A stretch of DNA of 64,000 nt from Nigrospora sphaerica (taxonomy: Eukaryota > Ascomycota > Sordariomycetes > Amphisphaeriales > Apiosporaceae): positions 2,294,001-2,358,000 of the forward strand of contig JAGVVL010000001.1 in the NCBI GenBank assembly GCA_018287875.1, written 5' to 3'. How positions within the stretch are numbered: the stretch's first letter is position 1; every line of letters begins with the position of its first letter. A model generated the notes under the pieces. The model had not been told where the DNA came from and ran no database searches. It worked only from the letters and a program-made list of their open reading frames with translations. Made by a program: the position numbers and the translations under genes. This document shows positions 56,304 through 64,000 of the stretch, one piece after another.

Positions 56304-57640
56304 AATGATTTCAGACTTCTTTCACGATAAGTGCTGAAATGGTGAGTATTATACCACACCTTGCGTAATCCCGCCGTTTCCTCATTGGTAGATGGATTAA
56401 ACGTCCTCGTAATGTGCGATTCAGTCTGGTAGCAAAAGGAAAGAAGAAGATAGATAGGAATTCATTTGATACCCATAAACACCTAGCATTCCGGGAACTA
56501 CTATGATTGCTCGTTGGGTGACATTGTGCCTAATATGGACGTGGTTGCATGTCTCCGTCTGTGCGTATACGTTTGTGGTGGCCTCCTTCCGCTCCCGTGA
56601 CATGGCTGCTCTGTCCGCCCCTTTGCCGACAAAGCGAGCCCCATTCGGAAAGGAGACCTCCGGCGAGTGGTCAATAGAAATACCCAATGTGCATATAGAG
56701 AGGCTCGGCTCGGACGGTACTTGCCGCGGCAGCCAAATAGATCCGCCGACGTTGCAGGAAGAACGTAGGGGGCTTGCCTCTCGTCGTTTTTGCGTGGGTG
56801 CGTGCTGGACCCCTAGGACCCATACCCGTGGGCGGGATGGAGGGGTAGGTCTCATCCGAGCTGCTTGTAAAAGTACATCCATAGTCATAGCGTACAGCCA
56901 TAGCATACACCCAGCAGCAGCATGTAGGGTAGGCCCCATTCCCCCCCCCCCAAATCTTTACCCGGCGACTAGCGGCTCAACAGTATGGGCTGCCCAGTGG
57001 AGTGGATGGATGGACACGCTCCTAAGCAGAGTGGAGCAGAAAGCGAGCATGCGCACAACCCAACCGTTCTTGGCTCATATGATGACATGCTCAGCTCGAA
57101 GATGGCGAATGCTGAGACAGCGGCCCAGACCATGTTCGGCAGACCGACGCACACGACCCGGATGGATCTCCCACGACGGCTGCGCGAGGGTGTGCCAGAA
57201 GCTTCCCCCTCGACAGGGCGTCTCGCCCCATGGTCGTCAGACCCAGAGACAAACTTCAGCCCATCCAGGGCACCTGGCAGGTCGTCGGCATTAAGTTGGG
57301 CGCATGGCTCGCTTCGGGGGGAGCACAATTCAAGCCTGTTTAGCGGAGGGCAAGGCAACGACCAACCAGGGCCTTCTCACTTACACAAGCCTGTATGTGA
57401 TGCGTACAGGCTGTGTGATCAAGGTGCCTACGTCTCAAGACATCCCCCCTCCGAGGCCGACATCAGCACAAGGCGAGCATGCCATTGGGCGAGGACCATC
57501 TGGCTATCTGGCCTCTGCCAGGGCCGTTTCCGCCCGTGGGATGTCAGATCCGCCCGGTTGCCGTATCTTGCGAGATGCACAGGTATGCATCTTGCATACC
57601 ATCATTGGGGGCTAGCGTGTTGCAAGGCCCTGGGTTATCG

Positions 57641-57656
57641 GCGCGCGCGCGCGCGC
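57641..57656. repeat. (GC)8 dinucleotide run
   Basis: Alternating GC tract in intergenic DNA, able to adopt Z-form. Confidence 0.85.
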
Positions 57657-58643
57657 CCAGGCAATGCAATGCAGCACCCAGTGTGTTCGTCCCTCATACC
57701 CAGTGGACGCACCAAGAAATCCAGCCTGGGGGACGAGCAATGGTGGTTCCAGAGGGTGCCATGGCAGAAGGTATTGCGCGGCATCGCATCACTTTCTCCC
57801 CTTCAACGAAGTGTGAACAAAGGACCGACGGTGCCCAAAAAGTAATAAAAAAGAAGAAAAAAAAGCTGGGGGAGAAGAGACGAAGGAAGCTCATCATGGT
57901 AGGCGTAAGGTCTCCCTCGCTCTCACTGTGACAGGATCATCAGCCGTCAAGTCAGGCCCCCCTTCCAATAAACGAGTCGCGCTTGGGGTACGGCTGGAAT
58001 CCACACCATCTGGACCTGTGACTCCATCAAGGTCACCGGCTATTGACGTCCCAGCATTCTCTCCCCTTCCGCTGCGCAACAGTGCAACAATCCTATCTGT
58101 CCTCCCTGTCATCTTCCCTCCCCCCCCCAGGGCCCGTACACATACCGCGAGACAGGCGGCTCGCGTGTCCCGTTCCGTCCCTCGTCGACACCGGCCAACC
58201 CCGTTCACAGCGCGTGCCGTTCCTCGATTCCAACCCATTCCCACCGCGCCTCCATCTCTTCCCTACTCCTTCTCCCACAGCACTCGACTCCCGTGACTGG
58301 ATCCCTACCTTATCCGCAAGCGTGGAGGCGAAATCCACCCGCCCACCTTGCAGATCAGCGGACTCCCGGCCCCGTCCAGTATAGTGCATGCAGTTGCGAC
58401 GCGGGGCTTCCCCCTCGACTACTATCCTCACACGCAACCGCACGATCAGGCCCCGGCTTGCCTTTCTCTCTCCATTCTGCTCTCTGCACTTACACACCGT
58501 CGCAAACCGGTATCGGACAGCAGTTGGTGAGAGAGTCGGCCATTACCCTCGCCACCAACGGGCCCCGGCGCACCCTCCCTGCTCTCGCCCTCTTCCAACT
58601 CCTTTCCCATCCATCTATCGCGGCCCTATCGCCTCCAAACGCG

Positions 58644-59981
58644 ATGACGGACCCGGACCGGCAGAGCAGCGACGCCGCTGCCGCTACGCGACCAGGCACC
58701 CGGCCCCAGCATCGAAGCGACGGTAAGTGGACCCAGCATCGACGCCACGGTGCAGGTAATCTTACATCACCTACAGAACATACGGAATCCTGGGTCGAGG
58801 TTTCGTCCCATCCGTCGTCTTCTTCGGTATCCTCCATCGGCGATGAAATTGTGACTACGGGCCTCCATGTTGGGTCCCCCGCTTACGCCGCGCGGCGACG
58901 GCGTCTACACCCTCACACCTACAGCCAAATCCGCGCACAGCAGCAACAGGAACAGCAACTCCGGACGCACCTCCCCAACCCGTCAGCCCATACCGGCACG
59001 AGTAGCCAGGAAGAATACGACGAGAGCGAGACGGATTCGGACCACATCCTTACGTCGTCGACCGAGAACATCGCGTCTGTACACATACCCAGACCGACTC
59101 CTCTGCGCCGCACCCACGCCGCCGTGCAAGACAGTAGCGACGAGGAAGATGACGACGACCACGCGACAGCCCTTGGTACTCGGCGGCCATCCGAGCCATT
59201 CCGGCCGCAACCCAACGCCTTCTCGCATCCACCATCGCATCTTCAACACCGTCACTCGACCAACTCCAGCATCCCGCAGCACCACCCACGGCCGTCGTTC
59301 AGCCAACGCAGCAACACGCGCGTCGACCGGCGGACTCCGAACTTCATGTCTCCCAACTACCAAGCCGACAACGACGCCGCCCTACGCGCTAGTCTCACGA
59401 CGTTGCTCAGCTGCGCCGCCGCCGCCAGGGGCCGCACCAAGGAGGGCGAGGAGAAACTGGGCGAGCGCTCCAGCCCCAGCGGTGGCGGCCAGCCTATGAA
59501 CCTGTGCCTGGTTCCCGAGAGGGAGCTGATGGATCCCGGCCCCCGGCCCGTGGCTCAAGGCCGCGTTCTTCGGTCGGATCCCCCCACCACATCGCCGCCT
59601 TCAAGCCGGGAAACGGCGGCTGGCCCGGAGAAAGTCAAGAGAGCCGCCACGCCCACACTGCCTGGCAAGCAGCCGCGAGCAACCAAGAAGAAGAAGACGT
59701 CGACAGTCTCGGCGGGTGCCGAGGAGACCCTGATCAGCCCCACGCTTCTCACCTGGGTTGTCAGCGCCGGTGTGGTCGTGCTGGTGAGCGTCGTCGGTTT
59801 CGGAGCAGGCTACGTTATCGGCAGGGAGGTTGGTCGACAGGAGACGCTGAACAGCCTGGGAGCCGGAAACTCCAGCATCGCGGATGGGGGCAGCTGTGGC
59901 CGAGAGGTGATCCGGAGCGGTGGAGGCACCTTGCGGCGCTTCCGCTGGGGAAGCGTCGTAGGTAAGGGGGTTGCCGCTTGA
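58644..59981 (+). CDS. Unknown protein with C-terminal membrane segment
   Basis: ATG at 58644. A 54-nt intron at 58723-58776 (GTAAGT donor, CTTAC branch, CTACAG acceptor) is likely although stop-free; exons 58644-58722 and 58777-59981 give 427 residues. Residues 1-345 are hydrophilic, Ser/His/Gln/Pro-rich and disordered-looking, with an acidic Ser patch (SSDEEDDDD) and a short helical block (NDAALRASLTTLLSCAAAARG, about 250-270). A Lys-rich segment (ATKKKKT) precedes the single membrane helix (about 349-374), which ends in glycine-zipper style (GFGAGYVIGREVGRQE). About 50 residues follow. The layout suits a C-terminally anchored protein facing the cytosol, on ER, mitochondrial outer or peroxisomal membrane. 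I do not recognise the family. The long CT-rich leader continues the frame upstream without ATG. Confidence 0.72.
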   Translation: MTDPDRQSSDAAAATRPGTRPQHRSDGKWTQHRRHGAGNLTSPTEHTESWVEVSSHPSSSSVSSIGDEIVTTGLHVGSPAYAARRRRLHPHTYSQIRAQQQQEQQLRTHLPNPSAHTGTSSQEEYDESETDSDHILTSSTENIASVHIPRPTPLRRTHAAVQDSSDEEDDDDHATALGTRRPSEPFRPQPNAFSHPPSHLQHRHSTNSSIPQHHPRPSFSQRSNTRVDRRTPNFMSPNYQADNDAALRASLTTLLSCAAAARGRTKEGEEKLGERSSPSGGGQPMNLCLVPERELMDPGPRPVAQGRVLRSDPPTTSPPSSRETAAGPEKVKRAATPTLPGKQPRATKKKKTSTVSAGAEETLISPTLLTWVVSAGVVVLVSVVGFGAGYVIGREVGRQETLNSLGAGNSSIADGGSCGREVIRSGGGTLRRFRWGSVVGKGVAA

Positions 59982-61156
59982 GAGTACAGGCGTCGGGCTC
60001 CCACCCTGCGCGCTCGGGAGCGTGGACGATGACGAGCTTTGACGAAGAAACCTCCCGGCGTTCCCACGAACGGATACGAAGATGGACGATATACCTGACC
60101 CGGAGACGGGACTCCGAGGTCCGCGTTTGCATTTGCAGTGGCATTTTAGCATGTTGCTACGGGCGTCTTATGATTCGAGCGATAGCAGATTGATTTCGGT
60201 CTGGATGGTCTGGCGTGCGAGAAGGGGCCGAGGGTACGGCTCGAGTATAGCGATGAGGACACGCTTCCCGGGTACGTTCCTACCTCCTGATTGACTCTAC
60301 TACGGCACAAGTTTTGGACGGCCTCACAGCTCGTCTCTCTTTTTTTCTCTCTTTCACTCGGGATTAGGGTGGCTAGAAACCATGGGAATATAGCACAATG
60401 TAATCGATTGACATTTTGAAATGACCGGCGTCTCGAGTTCTCGTCTTCCCGGGGCCCTAAGCGTCTAAATGATAACAGGAAGAGCCCGTCTGCGGCCTCC
60501 CTGCCAACAACAAGGGCGGCTGCCCGTAATGACGTTTCTTGCTGAAGCTCCCGCATTAGGATGTCTTGACGGGCAACCAGACCCCAAGCCGTATTGCCCT
60601 TGCGGCGAACAGATCTGAGAAGCGGCGGCCCTTGAGCCAAGTCCGACTATGCGTTGACGGTACCCAGCGGCCCACGTCCAAGTCTAAACTCTGCTCTCCA
60701 GTCTCGCGGCAACGGGGTCCATACACGCCAGCTGGCGAACAGGCGGTTAAGCCGACCTCGCAAGTGAAAACCGTCCATCACCACCACCACAACGACACAT
60801 GGGACTGCAGCATCTCATCGCATCGCAATTGCCCTCACGTCGGCCAACCCCGAGGGCTCGGCTCTCATTCTGCACACGGGCCTATCTCATTACCCCTCAC
60901 CGGTTTCTCTCATCCCACTCACTACCTTGGAGGGGGGCTTTTGGGGGTTTTTTATGGCCCCGCGCTCCTCACCACCCCCCCGTTGGGAGCCAGATAACGG
61001 CGGCATCCTCGCACACATACGTACTCGGCAACGGCAGCGGCAGCAGGAGCGGCTAAAAAAGAGAAAATAGCAGAAAGAAACAAAGAGAAGAGTACCAGGG
61101 TAACCGAGAAAGGGGGGAGAGGAAGACGAGCCGAGGAAGAAGAAGAAGAAGAAACC
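59982..61156. other. Intergenic
   Basis: 3' flank of the membrane protein gene and upstream region of the helix-turn-helix ORF. A-rich just before 61157. No gene seen. Confidence 0.45.
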
Positions 61157-61828
61157 ATGGAGGCCTCCCCGCCCACGGCAACCGCGGTACCGGCGGGAGC
61201 AGTAACAACGGCGGCGGCGGCAACGGCAACAACAACAACAACAACAACAACAACACCGGCGGCGGCGCCAGCCACAACGAGGCCGGCGGCCAAGCGGCGG
61301 CGGGCGGTGCGGCTGGCCGTGTCGCAGCGGGCCGTCATCGTGACGCTGAAGCTGCTCATGAACATGTCGTACTCGCAGGTCGAGGCCGTGACGGGCGTGC
61401 GCCAGAGCACGGCGGCTCGCGTCGTCGAGCGCGCCCTCGCCCGCGGCCTCGACCCGGCCCGCCGCCCCTTCGTCTGCAAGGACGAGTGGCTCGCCGACGC
61501 GCCCCGCCCCAAGCGGGCCAAGAAGGCGCAGGCCGTGGCCGGTGCGGAAGAGGGAGGGGGGAGGACGACGACGACGACGACGACGAGGGGGAGTGATGAA
61601 GGAGGGATGAGGGGGGTTTTGGGTGGAGTGAGGAGGGCGGAAAAGACCTGTTCCCCTGCAGAATCGTACTTTGTCTCGGGCTTCATCGCTTCTAGAATTA
61701 CTCCTCTGCATTGGACAAGCATGCCCGTAAGTCATTCATATAGGCTTGCCCACTGTAGCACCGCTATCGCTCTATTCAAGGTCGTTTACTACCGAGCCAT
61801 CAAACTAGTAGGTACGAAAAAGCATTGA
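61157..61828 (+). CDS. Helix-turn-helix ORF with Thr repeats, 3' end uncertain
   Basis: ORF of 223 codons from a good-context ATG. The N-terminus is Ala/Thr-rich, including nine threonines encoded by (AAC)n out of frame at 61228-61254. A basic patch (AKRRRAVRLAV, about 45-55) precedes a helix-turn-helix-like region (about 54-92; VSQRAVIVTLKLLMNM, then SQVEAVTGVRQSTAARVVE), resembling the N-terminal DNA-binding part of Tc1/Pogo-type transposases and solo HTH proteins of Sordariomycetes. A (GAC)7 run at 61564-61584 encodes a second Thr stretch. Codon use deteriorates after about residue 150, and GTAAGT (61727) and GTAGGT (61810) donors suggest the true 3' end is spliced or that the gene is a relic. 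The stop lies only 125 bp from the convergent Mph1 gene. Confidence 0.45.
   Translation: MEASPPTATAVPAGAVTTAAAATATTTTTTTTTPAAAPATTRPAAKRRRAVRLAVSQRAVIVTLKLLMNMSYSQVEAVTGVRQSTAARVVERALARGLDPARRPFVCKDEWLADAPRPKRAKKAQAVAGAEEGGGRTTTTTTTRGSDEGGMRGVLGGVRRAEKTCSPAESYFVSGFIASRITPLHWTSMPVSHSYRLAHCSTAIALFKVVYYRAIKLVGTKKH
61228..61254. repeat. (AAC)9 trinucleotide repeat inside coding sequence
   Basis: Nine perfect AAC units, read as ACA threonine codons in the HTH ORF. Confidence 0.9.
61564..61584. repeat. (GAC)7 trinucleotide repeat inside coding sequence
   Basis: Seven perfect GAC units, read as ACG threonine codons in the HTH ORF. Confidence 0.9.
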
Positions 61829-61952
61829 CACGACGGCCAAGCCCAGCACTCCCACCAAAGCCCTCACTTTTGGAGTCGCTTCCCTAGGCGGCTGGCCTAC
61901 CTTTGCGCAACAGCAGCCCGTTCTCGATAGACCCCTTGTCATCGGTACCTTT

Positions 61953-64000
61953 TTATTCGTCGCTCTCATCATCGTCGTCGTCCTCATCCTCGTCCTCATC
62001 GTAGACCACACGTCTCCGGTTCCCGCGTACCGCCCGGTGGTCAACCTCGACGTCGTCCGTGGTTTCCGACGAGGCTCTGCGCCGTTGCGTCGTGGTGATC
62101 TGGCTCATGGATGGAAACGAGTCGTCGCTTTCCTGAGTAGCCGAGAGCTGGGACAGCTGGTGGCGTCGGCTACTGTTTGTTGGCTCGCGGCGCCTCGTGG
62201 GAGGAGCCGACGATGCCATCGGCGACGTGGACCGTACCAGGCTGGACGTGGGCGGCATGCTCGACGTAGCCACATCATCTCCGACCACGAAACCAACCAG
62301 GTCGGATCCATCGTCTGAGTCGTCCGTCAGATCGAGGTCGCTGGTACGTCTACAGTCATCCCCCTCGTCTGCGCTCTCGTCGTAGACAAGAGACTGCGTC
62401 TTCTTGCGCGGGCCGTCCCCTTTCGCCTTGCTTGCTCTTTTTCGTGCTTTGGGGGGGCTTAGTTGGTGCAGAATTACTTCGGGGGAATTGTGCTGGCTGC
62501 TATCGATCACGACGACCTGCCTCCTTTCAGCCACCCTTACAGGAGATGGTCTCCTCCGAGGGGGCGGGCCTTTCTTCTGCTGGCCTTGAGGCTTCTTGGT
62601 TTTCGCAGTAAGAGCCGGAAGCCCGGCAATCTCTTCGAGTTCGTCATTGCCATTACGAGACTGGCCCACCTTCCTCCTCTTCTGTGGTGGTTCTGTAGGC
62701 TCGTCCAGATCGCGTTCCAAGATGTCATCTGGAACCGGTATTTCTTCAAAGCGACTGCGGTCGACATCGCCAAAGGGGCGCTCATATCGCTCCGCGCTAG
62801 ACTGGGATTTGTAAAGCTTGCGGAAGAGTTTTACACAGCGTCTGGTGTGTTCGCCATGCTTGAGGAGCACAGTCTTAGTGAGCGTCCTTTGCGCTACGGG
62901 GTTGGCTGTCAGGTCTGCAGTTTCGATTTCCTCCACCTTGTGTTGGAAAAAGGGGAGATCCTGGTAGTCGCGGCTCAACTGCTCACTCTGTTTGTCATCA
63001 AGCACCACGCTTTCGACGCTAGGAATCTCTGCCAGCTCGTCCGTTTCGACAAGCCCGGACGGCAGAATCGCGGAGTCTGGTTTGGGGGCTTTCTTCCTCC
63101 CCAACATTGATGCCACGCTGGTGAATCCCGTTTCGACATCATCTGGCATGTGGAACTTCTTGGGCGGCTTCTTCTTCGCAGCCCTCCCTTTCTTGGGTTC
63201 GGGGAGGGACTGGTTTTGTGTGTTCTCGAGGGGGATTTCCACCATCCTCATGTCGACTTCGGGCTTCACGTCGCGCGGAACGATCCGGGTCGACAGGTCG
63301 TGCCGGAAGTTGAAACGACGACCGTCGCATATCATGGACTGCATCTTGTTGTAGCCGTCTTTGGACTTGTTGAAGTTATCTTCTTCCTTGCCACGCATCA
63401 GCAGCAAAACGACTCGGCCGGCCCTCTTCCTTCCCGTCCGGCCCATACGCTGTAGCATGCGGATGGGGGACGCCGAAGCATCGTAACATATGATCAGATC
63501 GACCTGGCCAATGTCCAATCCTTCCTCGCCAATCGATGTCGCCACGAGGATGTTGAATGTGCCGTCCTTGAACTTTTTGATCCTCTCAATCTGCTCCGCC
63601 TGCTTCATGCCTTCCGACTTTTTCGTATCGGCCTGGCCCACGAACACGGCCGCTCGTACCATGGGTTTGTGCCGGTTCAGTACCCGCACTATTTCCTCTG
63701 CACTGTCCCTGTACTCGCTGAAGACGATAATTCGGGTGTTAGACGAGGCATGGCCTTCTCTGCCGTCTCCGGCGTCCATAAAGTGGTTGAGCACCGTGTC
63801 GCTCAGGTATGTCAGCTTGGGATGGCTAACAAAGTCGTCCTTCTTGGCCCAGGTCCCAACCATGGACATCATCTTCTGGAAATCGGGCGAGTCAACGACT
63901 TGGCGCTTGAATTGGGAGCCTTTCTCGCCTTTGCTTTCCGTCTCGTCTCGGAACTGCACGAGATTTTCGTAGAAGGGTTTGATGCCGTGGAAGTTCAAGA
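61953..64000 (-). CDS. mph1: Mph1/FANCM-type DNA helicase, N-terminus off window
   Basis: Partial: the frame is open to the right edge, so the N-terminal helicase half (Walker A and DEAH motifs) lies beyond 64000. The visible roughly 680 residues carry the second helicase domain with motif IV/V-type strands (NTRIIVFSEYRDSAEEIV, then ILVATSIGEEGLDIGQ) and motif VI (QRMGRTGRKRAGRVVLLL). The Mph1-specific linker follows (LPFFQHKVEEIETADL). The C-terminus is a long Ser/Asp/Lys-rich disordered tail that ends in an almost pure Asp/Glu run. Mph1 is a 3'-5' helicase that unwinds D-loops and remodels stalled forks, the fungal counterpart of FANCM. The first ATG inside the visible frame is not the start. 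No intron is seen in this part. Confidence 0.93.
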   Translation of the reverse strand, partial: LNFHGIKPFYENLVQFRDETESKGEKGSQFKRQVVDSPDFQKMMSMVGTWAKKDDFVSHPKLTYLSDTVLNHFMDAGDGREGHASSNTRIIVFSEYRDSAEEIVRVLNRHKPMVRAAVFVGQADTKKSEGMKQAEQIERIKKFKDGTFNILVATSIGEEGLDIGQVDLIICYDASASPIRMLQRMGRTGRKRAGRVVLLLMRGKEEDNFNKSKDGYNKMQSMICDGRRFNFRHDLSTRIVPRDVKPEVDMRMVEIPLENTQNQSLPEPKKGRAAKKKPPKKFHMPDDVETGFTSVASMLGRKKAPKPDSAILPSGLVETDELAEIPSVESVVLDDKQSEQLSRDYQDLPFFQHKVEEIETADLTANPVAQRTLTKTVLLKHGEHTRRCVKLFRKLYKSQSSAERYERPFGDVDRSRFEEIPVPDDILERDLDEPTEPPQKRRKVGQSRNGNDELEEIAGLPALTAKTKKPQGQQKKGPPPRRRPSPVRVAERRQVVVIDSSQHNSPEVILHQLSPPKARKRASKAKGDGPRKKTQSLVYDESADEGDDCRRTSDLDLTDDSDDGSDLVGFVVGDDVATSSMPPTSSLVRSTSPMASSAPPTRRREPTNSSRRHQLSQLSATQESDDSFPSMSQITTTQRRRASSETTDDVEVDHRAVRGNRRRVVYDEDEDEDDDDDESDE

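Larger units (their letters stand above)
55783..58643. other. Long intergenic region with repeat-rich left part
   Basis: The first 500 bp hold the GAGGGC repeat tract and a palindrome. Further right are an 11-C run (56941-56951), a (GC)8 run (57641-57656) and a CT-rich leader before the next gene. A 286-codon plus frame at 56985-57845 lacks coding signatures. Confidence 0.5.

Noticed and set aside
56985..57845. 286-codon ATG frame on the plus strand
   Set aside because: Random-looking composition, no domain, a GC-dinucleotide run inside and no fitting splice sites. Kept only as a chance ORF in GC-rich DNA.
61228..61584. Possible CRISPR-like or satellite array
   Set aside because: Only two simple trinucleotide runs inside one ORF, without spacer-repeat structure; a fungal nuclear genome would not carry CRISPR.

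Overview
The window is nuclear DNA of a filamentous ascomycete (Pezizomycotina, most likely Sordariomycetes). Genes are split by short introns (about 49-170 nt) with GTAAGT-type donors, CTAAC/CTGAC branch points and YAG acceptors. Coding DNA is GC-rich at third positions. The gene families fit as well: a CFEM-containing Pth11-type receptor, an Ace2/Swi5 zinc-finger factor, a DUF4470-MYND protein and a fungal kaurene-oxidase-like P450. No rRNA, tRNA, CRISPR, operon or intact transposon was recognised. I assembled about 20 spliced gene models by joining exons by eye; none is confirmed by RNA or database search.

Layout. 1.6-3.5 kb (+): Pth11-like CFEM receptor. 5.3-7.3 kb (-): F-box/leucine-rich protein. 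7.9-8.6 kb (-): unknown three-exon gene, divergent from a mitochondrial enoyl-CoA hydratase family gene (8.8-9.85 kb, +). 12.4-14.9 kb (+): Ace2/Swi5-like C2H2 factor. 16.0-19.8 kb (+): DUF4470-MYND protein, convergent with a solitary P450 (20.2-22.0 kb, -). 24.7-25.9 kb (+): secreted low-complexity protein with a disturbed 3' end. 29.9-31.3 kb (+): protein with a SWIM-like Cys/His motif. 32.2-34.9 kb (-): SulP sulfate permease. 38.3-39.9 kb (+): Bub2-type TBC GAP. 40.7-41.6 kb (+): secreted, possibly GPI-anchored Cys-rich protein. 41.7-43.3 kb (-): PAQR/hemolysin-III-type membrane protein.

From 45 kb on the window becomes housekeeping-dense. It holds THOC5 (THO/TREX mRNA export), head-to-head TAF3-like and TAF7 genes (both TFIID), mitoribosomal mL54, the complex I NUO-12.3/NDUFB10 subunit and a nucleolin-like Nsr1/Gar2 protein. 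These are followed by a tail-anchored-looking protein of unknown function, a small helix-turn-helix ORF, and the C-terminal two thirds of the Mph1/FANCM-type DNA helicase, which runs off the right edge.

There is no obvious biosynthetic cluster or defence system. The least explained parts are a 450-bp tract after the nucleolin-like gene with eight GAGGGC cores and a 12-bp-arm palindrome, the stop-plus-frame-change segment in the secreted low-complexity gene, several stop-free introns of length 3n, and several genes without a recognised family. Large gaps (25.9-29.9, 34.9-38.3, 22.0-24.7, 55.8-58.6 kb) hold only short repeats and homopolymer runs that I could see.
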